Position numbers and translations under genes: made by a program
Notes under the pieces: generated by a model
Databases searched by the model: none
Told to the model about the DNA's origin: nothing
Seen by the model: the letters and a program-made list of their open reading frames with translations, nothing else
NCBI GenBank assembly: GCA_946184615.1
Contig: CAMHFN010000007.1
Span: 1-64,000 of the forward strand
Reading direction: 5' to 3'
From: an uncultured Bacteroidales bacterium
GTDB taxonomy: Bacteria; Bacteroidota; Bacteroidia; Bacteroidales; F082
DNA: 64,000 nt
In this document: one piece after another, positions 26,547 to 36,675 of the stretch
Layout of the letters: the number at the start of each line of letters is the position of its first letter
How positions within the stretch are numbered: position 1 is the stretch's first letter

Positions 26547-27755
26547 TTATAAAAACAGGCAGCTGTCGCCGTAACTTAAGAAGCGAAATCCGTTGTCGAG
26601 AGCGAATTGATACGCCTCTTTCCATTGGTCGCCAATGAGTGCTGATACTAATAATAACAAGGTGCTTCGGGGTTGGTGGAAGTTGGTGATGAGGCCTGTG
26701 ATGACTCGCATGGTGTACCCAGGGGCGATCATCAAGGCGGTGGTGGCTTCGAGGCGGGTGAGTTGGTGTTGGTCTAGATAGCGGAGGAGGTTTTCCAATG
26801 CCTCGCGGGTCGAAAGGGAGGGATGGGACTCGTAGGGATACCATTGTTCGACATGGAGTTGACGCAGTGCCATGCCTTGTTCGGCAAGCGTCATGCCCAG
26901 CCAGTAGAGGCTTTCCAAAGTGCGGGTGCTGGTGGTTCCGACGGGAATGATGGGGCCTCCGAGGTGCTTGATCAGGTTTTGGATGAAGCTTCTCCTGACC
27001 ACGATGGTCTCCGAGTGCATGGCGTGTCCGCCAATGGTGGAGGTGGCCACGGGACGGAAGGTGCCGGCACCGACGTGAAGGGTGACTTCGTCGAGTTCAA
27101 AGCCCTCATGACTCAACTGCTCCAACAAGGGCTTGGTGAAATGAAGCCCCGCAGTGGGAGCGGCCACCGAACCATCATAACGAGCAAACACGGTCTGATA
27201 ACGGTCACGGTCCTCGGGCTCGGCCTCCCTATTTAAATAAGGTGGAAGGGGAATCTCACCGGCAGCCTCAAGAAGCGTGGCAAAAGGCATCTCTACAGGA
27301 GTCCAGGAAAATTCAATCTCGGAATATTGGTCGTTCTTCGCGATGCGCTCGGCCTGAAGCACCACTTCTTGCCCGTTGACGTTGAGCGGCATGTGCAACA
27401 AACCTTCCCGCCAACGCTTGGAGTTCCCAACCAAACACTTCCAGCGAACGGGAGAACGACTGCTGAAGGCAACCTGGTAGTCGTCGTCAGGCTCAAGACA
27501 AAACACCTCGATGTGCGAACCGGTCTCCTTCTGAAACTGCAACCTGGCACGGATCACTTTGGTCTCGTTGAAGACCAACAGCGCCTTCGGTGGAAGGAAG
27601 TCGCCAATGTGCTTAAACTGTGAAGCCTGTAACCGATGGTCCTTCAGCACCAACAACTTCGAGGCGTCGCGTTCCGCCAAGGGATATTTGGCAATGCGTT
27701 CCTCGGGCAGGGGATAGTCGTATTCGTCGATGGAGATGCTCTTGATATCCGTCAT
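26547..27755 (-). CDS. queA: S-adenosylmethionine:tRNA ribosyltransferase-isomerase
   Basis: Transfers and isomerises the ribosyl part of S-adenosylmethionine onto preQ1-modified tRNA, making epoxyqueuosine. The 402 residues cover the family, with YDYPLPEERIAKYPL near the start, EIPLPPYLNREAEPEDRDRYQTVFA, the conserved SVAAPTAGLHFT, LHVGAGTFRPV and the C-terminal ITNFHQPRSTLLLLVSA. It is somewhat longer than the E. coli enzyme (356). ATG 27755 is chosen; the track used the adjoining GTG at 27758. Its promoter overlaps the divergent promoter of the beta-helix protein gene. No other queuosine gene lies nearby. Confidence 0.95.
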   Translation of the reverse strand: MTDIKSISIDEYDYPLPEERIAKYPLAERDASKLLVLKDHRLQASQFKHIGDFLPPKALLVFNETKVIRARLQFQKETGSHIEVFCLEPDDDYQVAFSSRSPVRWKCLVGNSKRWREGLLHMPLNVNGQEVVLQAERIAKNDQYSEIEFSWTPVEMPFATLLEAAGEIPLPPYLNREAEPEDRDRYQTVFARYDGSVAAPTAGLHFTKPLLEQLSHEGFELDEVTLHVGAGTFRPVATSTIGGHAMHSETIVVRRSFIQNLIKHLGGPIIPVGTTSTRTLESLYWLGMTLAEQGMALRQLHVEQWYPYESHPSLSTREALENLLRYLDQHQLTRLEATTALMIAPGYTMRVITGLITNFHQPRSTLLLLVSALIGDQWKEAYQFALDNGFRFLSYGDSCLFL

Positions 27756-27771
27756 CACTGATTTTTTTTTG

Positions 27772-27779
27772 CAAATGTA
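27772..27779 (-). promoter_or_regulatory. Promoter -7 box of queA
   Basis: The minus strand reads TACATTTGCAAA, with a leader of about 10 nt. Confidence 0.55.
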
Positions 27780-27793
27780 ACATATTGTTTTTC

Positions 27794-27801
27794 TATTTTT
27801 G
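27794..27801 (+). promoter_or_regulatory. Promoter -7 box of the beta-helix/pssA operon
   Basis: TATTTTTG lies 14 bp from the divergent queA box; TTTG at 27768-27771 is a possible -33 element. Confidence 0.55.
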
Positions 27802-27824
27802 CAAAAGATTCAAAAAATGATACT

Positions 27825-29402
27825 ATGAAAAAGACTTTAATGCTTCTTTTGATGCTAGTGGCAGCGATGTGGGTTGAAGCACAGACGTTGGAAGTCAGCG
27901 GGAAACAATCGGGCATTTGGGAGGCTGACACGGTACGTGTGACGGGGGATGTGGATGTGATGGGCTCGCTTGAGGTGAGACCAGGAACAGTGATCCTCTT
28001 CGACAATTTTAGTGGTATCAACGTCGCCAATGGTGCTGAGTTTTCGGCTTTAGGCAACGAAGCTGATAGCATCGTTTTCACCGTGATCGACACGACGGGC
28101 TTCTATAATGAGTATTCAGGTAGAGGCGGTTGGAACGGCTTGCTGGTGGACAAGGGGAGAGTCCGTCTTGACTATTGTGTGCTTGAGTATGGTAAGGCCA
28201 TCAACGGCAAGGATAAAGAGGGCGGTGCATTAAACGTCAAAGGTGGCGACATCGAGATCGCCCATAGCACCTTGCGCTGTAATTTTTCTTGTGACAGGGG
28301 AGGGGCCATCCACGCCCAAGACGCTGATGTCGTGATGCGCTCGTGCCAGGTCAACGACAACAGGGTATACACCGAAGGCACCACCTATGCCATGTATGGC
28401 GGTGGTATCAGCCTCCTGAAATGCCATGTCGACATGAACGGCATGGAGTTTCATGGCAATTATGCACCGACATGCATCGGTGGGGCTCTTAGCCTCGACA
28501 GCTGCAAAGTCGACTTGCATAATGCAGTGTTTGCCGACAACATCGGTCTCAACGGCGGCGGCATGTATATCATGCGTAACAACAATACGGTGAGTACGCT
28601 CTATAACCTGGTCTTTCATGACAACTACTCCGGTCATTTCGCGGGAGGTCTTGCCTTTGCCGATTCCTCTCCCTACGTTTATAACCTTCTGGTGTATAAC
28701 AACTCTTCGGAAGGGGTTAACTGCAATGGCGTGTTCTTCTTCCAGCATAGCCAACCCAAAATGAACAACTGTATCGTTTGTGGCAACTATCCGCCACCTT
28801 CGGATATGCCTTACGACTCCATCCAGATGTGGGTGTGGACCACCGACGATTATGCGCCGGAGTTCTACAATTGTCTGATAGAAGGAGGTCGGAAACTGAT
28901 CACAAGTGGAGATATGATCAAGGTGTTCGAGGATGTCATTGACGCGGATCCCTTGTTTGTGGATGCGGCCAACAACGACTTCCACCTTCAAGAAGGGAGT
29001 CCTTGCCGTGATGCAGGTCACGAATTTGTTCCGTTTGACCTGATGGAAGGGACGGATCTCGGGGGTCTCCGCAGGGTGTCGAACGGTCGTATCGACATTG
29101 GACCGTACGAGTATTCCGCCGCATCGGTGCCTCAATTTGAAACAGAAACCACGTCGGCACGTCTGGTGGGTAACCCACTTGATGCTGCAAGTCGTTTGGT
29201 GATGGAATTGAGCCGCTCCCAGCGGGTGTCCATAAAGGTCTGTTCCATGACGGGGCAGGAAGTGGCGATGATGTCCTTCGACGGCGTTGCTGGGTCTAAT
29301 GAATGGGGTCTGGGTGATTTGGCGCAACGGCTTGCCTCTGGCCTCTATGTTTTGGAAGTGGTTACAGAAGAAGGTGTTTGTGCCCTCAAAACGATGAGAT
29401 GA
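27825..29402 (+). CDS. Secreted right-handed beta-helix protein with T9SS-type C-terminus
   Basis: A 525-residue secreted protein with signal MKKTLMLLLMLVAAMWVEAQ. Residues 120-330 show parallel beta-helix repeats (GGALNVKGGDIEIAHSTLRCN, GGAIHAQDADVVMRSCQVNDN, GGALSLDSCKVDLHNAVFADN, GGGMYIMRNNN), then the choice-of-anchor ending DADPLFVDAANNDFHLQEGSPCRDAG and DIGPYEY. The last 75 residues (ARLVGNPLDAASRL, VSIKVCSMTGQEVAMMSF, LASGLYVLEVV) resemble a T9SS sorting domain with a rather degenerate end. The fold suggests glycan binding or lyase-like activity, but no catalytic residues can be named. Its stop overlaps the pssA start as ATGA, so the two are translationally coupled. Confidence 0.85.
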   Translation: MKKTLMLLLMLVAAMWVEAQTLEVSGKQSGIWEADTVRVTGDVDVMGSLEVRPGTVILFDNFSGINVANGAEFSALGNEADSIVFTVIDTTGFYNEYSGRGGWNGLLVDKGRVRLDYCVLEYGKAINGKDKEGGALNVKGGDIEIAHSTLRCNFSCDRGGAIHAQDADVVMRSCQVNDNRVYTEGTTYAMYGGGISLLKCHVDMNGMEFHGNYAPTCIGGALSLDSCKVDLHNAVFADNIGLNGGGMYIMRNNNTVSTLYNLVFHDNYSGHFAGGLAFADSSPYVYNLLVYNNSSEGVNCNGVFFFQHSQPKMNNCIVCGNYPPPSDMPYDSIQMWVWTTDDYAPEFYNCLIEGGRKLITSGDMIKVFEDVIDADPLFVDAANNDFHLQEGSPCRDAGHEFVPFDLMEGTDLGGLRRVSNGRIDIGPYEYSAASVPQFETETTSARLVGNPLDAASRLVMELSRSQRVSIKVCSMTGQEVAMMSFDGVAGSNEWGLGDLAQRLASGLYVLEVVTEEGVCALKTMR

Positions 29403-30121
29403 CCATGGGCCTACGGCAACATATTCCGAACCTCATCACCTGCGGCAACTTGGTCTCGGGCTGTTTCTCCATCCTGTTTTCGTTTGAAGGGATGCCGGTG
29501 GCGGCTGCCGTCATGATTTTCGTGGCAGGCCTGTTCGATTTCTTCGATGGCTTTACCGCACGGCTGCTTCATGCCCATTCTCCTATTGGGGCGGACCTCG
29601 ACTCGCTTTCTGATGTGGTGTCGTTTGGCGTGGCGCCAGGGTTTATCATGTATCATTTGATGGGTGAGGGCATGGCCGAACCGATTTGGCCTTTGGGCCA
29701 GGTGTCGCTCTTCGCTTGCACGGCTTTCCTGCTGCCGGTGTTCTCTGCCGTGCGGCTGGCCAAATTCAATGTGGATTCACGGCAAACCACTTCGTTCATC
29801 GGACTCCCTACGCCACCGATGGCGATCTTCATGGCCTCGCTGCCCTTGGCGTTTTGGCAAAAAGGGATCCTCGGACAACCGGTACTGCATCCTTACCTCT
29901 GTTTAGGGATCGTTGTCCTCTTCTCGGTGTTGATGGTCTGCAACCGCCCGTTTTTCTCTTTCAAGATGAAATCGCTATCCTGGAGAGGCAATGAGTTGCG
30001 CTGGGTCTTCTTGGGTCTGGCTGTGGCGGCCTTCGTGGTGTTCAGGTTTGTCGCTCTGCCCTTTATTCTGTTGGGCTATATCCTGCTGTCGGTATTGTTT
30101 TACCGGCCACAGCATCCTTAG
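29399..30121 (+). CDS. pssA: CDP-diacylglycerol-serine O-phosphatidyltransferase
   Basis: Makes phosphatidylserine, the precursor of phosphatidylethanolamine, in the inner membrane. The 240 residues hold several hydrophobic segments and the CDP-alcohol phosphotransferase motif [23 protein letters not shown] (DGx2ARx8Gx3Dx3D). Early sequence [21 protein letters not shown] is typical. Start 29399 is chosen because it overlaps the stop of the upstream secreted protein as ATGA; ATG 29405 is also possible. Its last four bases overlap the convergent lptB stop. Confidence 0.94.
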   Translation: MTMGLRQHIPNLITCGNLVSGCFSILFSFEGMPVAAAVMIFVAGLFDFFDGFTARLLHAHSPIGADLDSLSDVVSFGVAPGFIMYHLMGEGMAEPIWPLGQVSLFACTAFLLPVFSAVRLAKFNVDSRQTTSFIGLPTPPMAIFMASLPLAFWQKGILGQPVLHPYLCLGIVVLFSVLMVCNRPFFSFKMKSLSWRGNELRWVFLGLAVAAFVVFRFVALPFILLGYILLSVLFYRPQHP

Positions 30122-30858
30122 TCAAACACCTTCCTCTTGTATTCGAAGTTGTGTCCGAGATAGACGTCGCGGACGTGGGGGTTGGAGGCTAGCACCTCGG
30201 GCTCTCCCGACATCAACACCTTGCCGTCGGCGAGGATATAGTCGTAGTCGGTGATGGAGAGGGTTTCGTTGACGTTGTGGTCGGTGATGAGCACTCCGAT
30301 GTTTTTTTGTTTCAGTCGGGCAATGATGCGCTGGATATCCTCCACGGCAATGGGGTCGACACCGGCAAAAGGCTCATCCAACAGGATGAAGTTGGGGTCG
30401 ACGGCTAAGGCTCGGGCGATCTCCGTACGGCGACGCTCACCTCCTGAGAGCTGGACTCCCATGTTTTTTCTGACATGTTGCAGGCCAAACTCCTCGAGTA
30501 GGGCCTCCAGCTTCTGTTTTCGCTCATCGCGGGTCAAGTCTTTCTTGAACTGTAGCACGGAGAAGATGTTGTCTTCCACGCTCATCTGTCGGAACACTGA
30601 GGCTTCCTGGGCCAAGTAGCCGATGCCCGTTTGGGCTCTTTTGTACATGGGCTCGTCAGTGATCTCCCGTTCATCGAGGAACACCTGACCGGCGTTGGGT
30701 TTGATCAGGCCTACAATCATGTAAAACGTGGTGGTCTTGCCAGCCCCGTTAGGGCCTAAGAGTCCCACGATTTGCCCTTGTTGCACTTCCACGCTCACGT
30801 CGTTGACGACGGTGCGTTGTTTGTATTTTTTCACCAGATGTTGTGTCCAGAGTTTCAT
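30118..30858 (-). CDS. lptB: LPS export ABC transporter ATP-binding protein
   Basis: ATPase that powers extraction of lipopolysaccharide from the inner membrane by LptF/LptG and its passage along the Lpt bridge. The 246 residues have Walker [15 protein letters not shown], a Q-loop near [18 protein letters not shown], signature [16 protein letters not shown], Walker [17 protein letters not shown] and switch His in [24 protein letters not shown] is characteristic of LptB. It overlaps kdsD by four bases (ATGA), consistent with a two-gene LPS operon. Confidence 0.96.
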   Translation of the reverse strand: MKLWTQHLVKKYKQRTVVNDVSVEVQQGQIVGLLGPNGAGKTTTFYMIVGLIKPNAGQVFLDEREITDEPMYKRAQTGIGYLAQEASVFRQMSVEDNIFSVLQFKKDLTRDERKQKLEALLEEFGLQHVRKNMGVQLSGGERRRTEIARALAVDPNFILLDEPFAGVDPIAVEDIQRIIARLKQKNIGVLITDHNVNETLSITDYDYILADGKVLMSGEPEVLASNPHVRDVYLGHNFEYKRKVFD

Positions 30859-31841
30859 AATACGCCTTCTTTTAAGATGTCGTGAAGATGGATGACTCCT
30901 ACATAGCGCCCGTCTTTCAACACGGGCAGTTGGGTGATGCTGTTGTGTCGCATTTTGTGGAGTGCGTCGGCCACGAGGTCGTCTACGTCGATGGTCTTGG
31001 GGTTGGGGGTCATGATGTCGCGGGCCTGGATATGTTCAATGTCGGGGTGCTTCAGTAGCATGCGACGCAAATCGCCGTCGGTGATGATGCCCACCACCGA
31101 GGAAGAATCGTTTTGTGAAGCGTCTTTACAGGTAACCACGGCGGCTCCTAATCGTTTTTTGGTCATCTCAATGATCACCTGGGTGAGGGTGTCGTCGGGA
31201 CTTACTTCGGGCTTTTCATTATTAATATAGAGGTCTTTCACTCGGAGATAGAGTTGTTTGCCCAGGGCGCCGCCAGGATGGAACTTGGCGAAGTCGGCTG
31301 TTGAGAAGCCGCGGCATTGCATGAGGCAAACGGCCAAGGCATCGCCCATGACGAGCTGTGCGGTGGTGCTGCTGGTGGGAGCGAGGTTGCCAGGGATGCC
31401 TTCGTGGTCGACGGTGACATCGAGCACGTAGTCAGCTTGCTGTGCCAGATAACTGTCGCGGTTGCCCACGATGGCAATGATGGTGTTGCCACGTAGCTTG
31501 ATCAAAGGTACCAGCACCTTCACCTCTGGAGTCTCGCCGCTTTTCGAGAGAATCACTACCAAGTCGTGCTCACGGATGATGCCCAAGTCGCCATGAATGG
31601 CATCGGCAGCGTGCATGAATACGGAGGAAGTGCCCGTGGAATTCATCGTTGCAGCGATTTTTTGAGCGATGATGGCACTTTTCCCGACCCCTGAAAACAC
31701 GGTGACCCCTTTGTTTTCAAGCATCAGACGGACTACATCACAAAAACCATGGTCCAGCGAGGGAAGAAGCCCCCTTATTGCAGCCGCTTCGTTTTCAATT
31801 ACTTGTGCCGCTATATGATGTATTTCTTCAAAAGAAAGCAT
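30855..31841 (-). CDS. kdsD: D-arabinose 5-phosphate isomerase
   Basis: Converts ribulose 5-phosphate to arabinose 5-phosphate, the first step to KDO of the LPS inner core. The 328 residues are an N-terminal SIS sugar isomerase domain ([46 protein letters not shown]) and two C-terminal CBS domains ([56 protein letters not shown]). The order kdsD-lptB in one transcript couples KDO supply and LPS export. Confidence 0.95.
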   Translation of the reverse strand: MLSFEEIHHIAAQVIENEAAAIRGLLPSLDHGFCDVVRLMLENKGVTVFSGVGKSAIIAQKIAATMNSTGTSSVFMHAADAIHGDLGIIREHDLVVILSKSGETPEVKVLVPLIKLRGNTIIAIVGNRDSYLAQQADYVLDVTVDHEGIPGNLAPTSSTTAQLVMGDALAVCLMQCRGFSTADFAKFHPGGALGKQLYLRVKDLYINNEKPEVSPDDTLTQVIIEMTKKRLGAAVVTCKDASQNDSSSVVGIITDGDLRRMLLKHPDIEHIQARDIMTPNPKTIDVDDLVADALHKMRHNSITQLPVLKDGRYVGVIHLHDILKEGVL

Positions 31842-31883
31842 TTTTTTTCTTTTTTTTCTTGCTTTATACGAATAAATAATTAT

Positions 31884-31891
31884 AACTTTGT
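31884..31891 (+). promoter_or_regulatory. Promoter -7 box of recQ
   Basis: TAACTTTG precedes a leader of about 30 nt to the ATG at 31927. Confidence 0.6.
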
Positions 31892-31926
31892 AAGGATAAC
31901 GAACAAATCGGTTTGAGATTGCAAAT

Positions 31927-34131
31927 ATGGCAAAAAAAGTTGAGACATCAATCTACAAGTTGCTGAAAGAGGTTTTCGGCTTTGACCAGTTTAAAGGGAA
32001 CCAAGAAGAAATCATAAAGAGCGTACTAGCGGGGAACAACACTTTTGTGTTGATGCCCACGGGGGGTGGCAAATCGCTGTGCTACCAACTGCCGGCTTTG
32101 ATGAAACCGGGGACCGCCATCGTGGTCTCGCCCCTAATCGCCTTGATGAAAAACCAAGTGGATATGATCCGCAACTTCGGTACCGAGCTGGGTATCGCCC
32201 ATGTGATGAACTCCTCGCTCTCGAAAGCGGAGCTTCTGGAGGTGAAAGAAGACCTCAAAAACGGTAAGACCAAGATGCTGTATGTGGCTCCCGAGTCGCT
32301 GACCAAAGAAGAGACCGTGGACTTCCTTCGCACCCTCAAAATCTCTTTCGTGGCCATCGACGAGGCACACTGTATCTCTGAATGGGGACACGACTTCAGG
32401 CCAGAATACCGCCGCCTGCGTCCCATCATCAACGCCATCGGCAAAGACCTGCCCGTCATCGCTCTCACCGCCACGGCCACCGTCAAAGTGCAGAACGACA
32501 TCATGAAGAACCTGGAAATCATGGATGCCAAGGTCTTCAAATCGTCGTTCGACCGCCCCAACCTTTATTACGAGGTGCGGCCCAAAACCAAAGACGTCAT
32601 CAAGGATATCATCAAATATATCAAGCAAAACCAAGGAAAGTCGGGCATCGTGTATTGCCTCAGCCGTAAAAAAGTGGAGGAACTGGCCGAAACTTTGGTG
32701 GTGAACGGCATCAAGGCACTCCCGTATCACGCAGGACTCGATAGCCAGACCCGTAAAGAGAATCAAGATAAATTCCTGATGGAGGAAGTGGATGTGATTG
32801 TCGCCACCATCGCCTTCGGCATGGGTATCGACAAACCGGATGTGCGCTTCGTCATCCACCATGACATCCCCAAGAGCCTGGAAGGCTATTACCAAGAGAC
32901 GGGCCGCGCCGGTCGTGACGGAGGCGAGGGAAATTGCATCGCTTTCTATGATTATGAGGATATCCATAAACTTGAGAAATTCAACAAGGGCAAAAACGTC
33001 GCCGAACAGGAAATCGCACGTGAGTTGCTGAACGAGACGGTGACCTACGCCGAGTCGGCCGTGTGCCGCCATCGCCTGCTGCTCCACTACTTCGGTGAGG
33101 AATATGAGAAAGAAAATTGTGGCTCGTGCGACAACTGCCGCTATCCCAAGGAGAAATTTGATGGCAAGGAGGACATGAAAATGGTGCTGGAGGCGGTGCT
33201 GGAAACCAAACAACTCTTCAAGACCAAACATATCGCCGAGTTGCTGGTGGGTAAGCTTACCGGTGACATCAAGGCCGCCAAGCAGGAAAACAACGAGTTC
33301 TTCGGTGCCGGTGGCGACCACGACGAGAAATATTGGACCGCCATCATCCGCCAGGGCTTGGTGCATAAGATGCTGAGCAAAGACATCGAGAACTATGGCA
33401 TCCTGAAAATCACCAAAGAGGGTAGGGACTTCATCAAGAAACCTTATCCCCTTCTGCTGGTCAAAGATCATGACTACGATGCGGCCGACGACGAGGAAGC
33501 CGAAGCCATGGCGATGGGCATGAGCAAGGACAGCGGCACCGACCGCACCTTGTTTACCATGCTCAAGGACCTCCGTAAGACCATTGCCAAACAGAATGGA
33601 CTGCCGCCTTTCGTCATCTTCCAGGATCCTTCGCTCGAGGATATGGCCATCCAATACCCCATCACCAAAGAGGAAATGACCCAAATCGCTGGCGTGGGTG
33701 CCGGCAAGGCGGAGAAGTTCGGTGAGCCGTTTATCAAGCTCATCAAAGAGTATGTCGAAGAAAACGACATCACCCGTCCTAACGACATGGTGGTGAAGTC
33801 GGTGGTCAACAAGTCCGCCCTCAAGATCGGCATCATCCAGAACATCGATAAGCGCATTCCTCTGGAGGATATCGCCTACGGCAAAGGCTTGTCGTTTGAT
33901 GAACTGTTGTCGGAAATCGAGAGCATTGTCTCCAGCGGCACCCGTCTCGACCTCAACTATTATATCGAGGAGAATATCGACATCTATCATCAAGAGGACA
34001 TCCTCGATTACTTCCACGAGGCGGAGTCTGACGATGTGCAACAGGCGCTGCGTGAACTGGGGGAGGATGAATACAGTGAGGAGGAAGTCCGTTTGATGCG
34101 TATCAAGTTCCTATCGGAAGTCGGCAACTGA
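31927..34131 (+). CDS. recQ: ATP-dependent DNA helicase RecQ
   Basis: A 734-residue 3'-to-5' helicase for recombination and fork repair. Visible motifs are [35 protein letters not shown] (Q motif and Walker A), [20 protein letters not shown] (DEAH), [12 protein letters not shown] (motif VI), the zinc site [25 protein letters not shown], a winged-helix RQC region, and an HRDC domain ([34 protein letters not shown]). An extra acidic C-terminal segment of about 115 residues follows, resembling the helix-turn-helix extension of some RecQ proteins. The DUF4296 lipoprotein gene begins two bases after the stop, so they are cotranscribed. Confidence 0.96.
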   Translation: MAKKVETSIYKLLKEVFGFDQFKGNQEEIIKSVLAGNNTFVLMPTGGGKSLCYQLPALMKPGTAIVVSPLIALMKNQVDMIRNFGTELGIAHVMNSSLSKAELLEVKEDLKNGKTKMLYVAPESLTKEETVDFLRTLKISFVAIDEAHCISEWGHDFRPEYRRLRPIINAIGKDLPVIALTATATVKVQNDIMKNLEIMDAKVFKSSFDRPNLYYEVRPKTKDVIKDIIKYIKQNQGKSGIVYCLSRKKVEELAETLVVNGIKALPYHAGLDSQTRKENQDKFLMEEVDVIVATIAFGMGIDKPDVRFVIHHDIPKSLEGYYQETGRAGRDGGEGNCIAFYDYEDIHKLEKFNKGKNVAEQEIARELLNETVTYAESAVCRHRLLLHYFGEEYEKENCGSCDNCRYPKEKFDGKEDMKMVLEAVLETKQLFKTKHIAELLVGKLTGDIKAAKQENNEFFGAGGDHDEKYWTAIIRQGLVHKMLSKDIENYGILKITKEGRDFIKKPYPLLLVKDHDYDAADDEEAEAMAMGMSKDSGTDRTLFTMLKDLRKTIAKQNGLPPFVIFQDPSLEDMAIQYPITKEEMTQIAGVGAGKAEKFGEPFIKLIKEYVEENDITRPNDMVVKSVVNKSALKIGIIQNIDKRIPLEDIAYGKGLSFDELLSEIESIVSSGTRLDLNYYIEENIDIYHQEDILDYFHEAESDDVQQALRELGEDEYSEEEVRLMRIKFLSEVGN

Positions 34132-34133
34132 CC

Positions 34134-34466
34134 ATGAGAAAATGCTTGCTTTTCGTGATTGTGGCGTGGCTTGTCTTGCCGTCGTGCACGGAGAAGGACA
34201 AACGTCCAGAGATCTTTCTCGATGAACCCCAGATGATCGATGTGCTGGCAGATGCCTATCTTCTGGAAGCACGGCTCAATTTGCGGAAGTCGGCGGGTAA
34301 CGATGTGTCGGAGCTTCAGGTGACGTTTTATGACCAACTGTTTGAGCATTATGGCATTACCGACAGCATCTTTGAACAAAATATGGCGTACTACACACGG
34401 CAGCCCGCCATTCTCGAACGTATTATGGATTCCGTGGCGAACCGATTTGCTAAGGCTCGTCAATAG
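34134..34466 (+). CDS. DUF4296 lipoprotein
   Basis: A 110-residue lipoprotein with signal LFVIVAWLVLPSCTEKDK. The sequence PEIFLDEPQMIDVLADAYLLEARLN followed by FYDQLFEHYGITDSIFEQNMAYYTRQPAILERIMDSVANRF matches the Bacteroidota DUF4296 family as I remember it, a helical envelope protein of unknown role. It starts two bases after recQ, an odd pairing of envelope and DNA repair genes. Confidence 0.8.
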   Translation: MRKCLLFVIVAWLVLPSCTEKDKRPEIFLDEPQMIDVLADAYLLEARLNLRKSAGNDVSELQVTFYDQLFEHYGITDSIFEQNMAYYTRQPAILERIMDSVANRFAKARQ

Positions 34467-34476
34467 AAAACTAATA

Positions 34477-34514
34477 GGGAGTTTCTCCTGATTACGATGT
34501 CAGGAAAAACTCCC
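34477..34514. terminator. Long hairpin between convergent genes, possible terminator
   Basis: GGGAGTTT-c-TCCTGA pairs with TCAGGA-a-AAACTCCC around an 8-9-nt loop. A second palindrome TTCTTGATCAAGAA follows at 34524-34537. Neither has a strong U-tract, so termination is uncertain. Confidence 0.5.
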
Positions 34515-34553
34515 ATTCTCTAATTCTTGATCAAGAATCTTGATAAAATAGAT

Positions 34554-34922
34554 TTAGTTGCCATCGGGCTTGATGTCTTCCGGCACAGGACCGTATTGGT
34601 TCTCGGTCTTTTGGCCTTCTTGGGCCCACCACACGATGAGGATGATGATGCCAACAACCGGGATGAGGCCAAGCAACAGGAACAACCCTTGCTTGTTGAT
34701 GTCATGCAAACGACGGCATCCAACACTCAAGGTGGGGAGCAAGATGGCCAACGACCAAATGCCGCTCAAGATGCCACCAACTCTTCCAAATAAGCCCAAG
34801 ATGAAGCTTACGACAAAGCTAAACAAGAAGGCATACCAGAATTCCTTACGGCCAGCGCGGCCTTCAAAATTGACGTAGTTCTTTAAGAACACATGTTTTG
34901 CTACAGCAATAAATTCGTTCAT
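34554..34922 (-). CDS. DUF805 membrane protein
   Basis: A 122-residue inner-membrane protein of the DUF805 (YhaH) family. It has the usual YVNFEGRAGRKEFWYAFLFSFVVSFILG opening, conserved CRRLHDINKQGLFLLLGLIPVVGIIILIVWW and about four hydrophobic segments, ending in a polar tail EGQKTENQYGPVPED. The family is widespread and of unknown function. It is monocistronic, with its own TACCTTTG box about 40 nt upstream and a long hairpin downstream. Confidence 0.9.
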   Translation of the reverse strand: MNEFIAVAKHVFLKNYVNFEGRAGRKEFWYAFLFSFVVSFILGLFGRVGGILSGIWSLAILLPTLSVGCRRLHDINKQGLFLLLGLIPVVGIIILIVWWAQEGQKTENQYGPVPEDIKPDGN

Positions 34923-34958
34923 GGTGATTGATATTTAGTTGAACATTTTTTTCACACA

Positions 34959-34966
34959 CAAAGGTA
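34959..34966 (-). promoter_or_regulatory. Promoter -7 box of the DUF805 gene
   Basis: The minus strand reads TACCTTTGTGTG. Confidence 0.55.
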
Positions 34967-35004
34967 AGGAAAAAAACAGATTATCAAAACAAATACGAAA
35001 AAAA

Positions 35005-36675
35005 TCACTCTTTGAGTTTTTTGTACCTGAACCGTTTGGGCTCCACATTGCCGAGGCGTTTCATCTTGTTTTCCTCATATTCGGAGTAGCTGCCCTCGAA
35101 GAAATACACCTGTGAGTTGCCCTCGAAGGCGAGGATGTGGGTGGCCACGCGGTCGAGGAACCAGCGGTCGTGGCTGATGATGACGGCGCAGCCGGCGAAG
35201 TTCTCCAGACCTTCTTCCAAGGCGCGGAGTGTGTTCACGTCGATATCGTTGGTGGGTTCGTCCAAGAGGAGCACGTTGGCTTCCTGTTTCAGGGTGAGGG
35301 CGAGGTGCATGCGGTTGCGTTCGCCGCCTGACAGCACGCCGGCCTTTTTCTGTTGGTCGTTGCCGCCGAAGTTGAAACGGGAGACGTAGGCGCGCGAGTT
35401 CATGCTGCGCTTGCCGAGTTGAATCAGTTCGTTGCCGCCGCTGATGACTTCCCAGACGGTCTTCTCCGGGTCGATGTCGGCATGTTGCTGGTCGACATAG
35501 CCGATTTTCACGGTCTCACCGACCTCGAATGTGCCTGAGTCGGGTTTCTCCAAACCCATGATGAGGCGGAACAGCGTGGTCTTGCCCGCGCCGTTCGGCC
35601 CGATGACCCCTACGATGTCGCCTTGGGGCAGGCTGAAGTTCAGGTTCTCAAACAGCAGCTTGTCGCCGTAGGCTTTGGTGACATCATGGGCTTCGATGAC
35701 CTTGGCACCCAGACGGTCGCCGTTGGGGATATAGATCTCGAGTTTTTCTTCTTTTTCCTTCACGTCTTCGTTGAGCATCCGTTCGTATGACTCCAGACGT
35801 GCTTTGCCTTTGGCGTGACGGGCCTTGGGAGCCATGCGCACCCATTCCAATTCGCGCTCGAGGGTCTTGCGGCGTTTGCTCTCGGTCTTCTCTTCCATGG
35901 CGAGTCGGGCGGTCTTTTGGTCGAGCCACGAGGAATAGTTGCCCTTCCACGGGATGCCCTCGCCGCGGTCGAGTTCAAGGATCCAGCCAGCCACATGGTC
36001 GAGGAAGTAACGGTCGTGGGTGACGGCGATGACGGTGCCTTTGTATTGCTGCAAGTGGCTCTCCAGCCATTGGATGCTCTCGGCATCGAGGTGGTTGGTG
36101 GGCTCGTCGAGGAGCAGGATGTCGGGCTCTTGTAACAACAGTCTGCATAAAGCCACACGACGGCGTTCGCCACCAGAGAGGTTCTTTACGGGGGTGTCGC
36201 CTTCGGGACAGTTGAGGGCGTCCATGGCGCGCTCCAGCTTGCTGTCGAGTTCCCAGGCGTCATGCTGCTCGATGAGTTCGGTCAGCTCCCCTTGGCGGGC
36301 GATGAGTTTGTCGAAGTCGGCATCGGGCTCGGCAAATTGGTTGTTGATTTCCTCGTATTCCTTGAGGATGTCGACGATTTCCTGTACGCCTTCCTCCACC
36401 ACTTGGCGTACGGTCTTGTCGTCGTCGAGCTGCGGCTCTTGGTCAAGCATTCCGATGGAATAGCCGGGCGAGAACACCACTTCGCCGTTATAGGATTTCT
36501 CCTTGCCCGCGATGATGCGCAACAAGGTGGATTTTCCAGCTCCATTCAGACCGATGATGCCGATTTTGGCACCATAGAAGAACGAGAGGTAGATGTCTTT
36601 CAGGATTTGTCGCGACGGTGGGATGATTTTGCTCACGCCTACCATCGAGAAGATGATTTTTTTGTCGTCAGCCAT
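35005..36675 (-). CDS. ettA: Energy-dependent translational throttle protein (ABC-F)
   Basis: An ABC-F ATPase that binds the ribosomal E site and gates the first elongation steps according to energy charge. At 556 residues it matches EttA. Two nucleotide-binding domains are seen: Walker A GLNGAGKSTLLRI, signature [15 protein letters not shown], Walker B ILLLDEPTNHLDAES; then [43 protein letters not shown]. The linker KARHAKGKARLESYERMLNED between them is the P-site tRNA interaction motif. It is last in a leftward run with two glycosyltransferase genes. Its leader is an AACAATTC-type octad array. Confidence 0.95.
   Translation of the reverse strand: MADDKKIIFSMVGVSKIIPPSRQILKDIYLSFFYGAKIGIIGLNGAGKSTLLRIIAGKEKSYNGEVVFSPGYSIGMLDQEPQLDDDKTVRQVVEEGVQEIVDILKEYEEINNQFAEPDADFDKLIARQGELTELIEQHDAWELDSKLERAMDALNCPEGDTPVKNLSGGERRRVALCRLLLQEPDILLLDEPTNHLDAESIQWLESHLQQYKGTVIAVTHDRYFLDHVAGWILELDRGEGIPWKGNYSSWLDQKTARLAMEEKTESKRRKTLERELEWVRMAPKARHAKGKARLESYERMLNEDVKEKEEKLEIYIPNGDRLGAKVIEAHDVTKAYGDKLLFENLNFSLPQGDIVGVIGPNGAGKTTLFRLIMGLEKPDSGTFEVGETVKIGYVDQQHADIDPEKTVWEVISGGNELIQLGKRSMNSRAYVSRFNFGGNDQQKKAGVLSGGERNRMHLALTLKQEANVLLLDEPTNDIDVNTLRALEEGLENFAGCAVIISHDRWFLDRVATHILAFEGNSQVYFFEGSYSEYEENKMKRLGNVEPKRFRYKKLKE

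Noticed and set aside
32134-34041. 635-residue ORF on the minus strand opposite recQ
   Set aside because: It mirrors recQ, which has every helicase motif. Its translation is rich in His, Val and Asp repeats with no domain, as expected from codon bias on the opposite strand.
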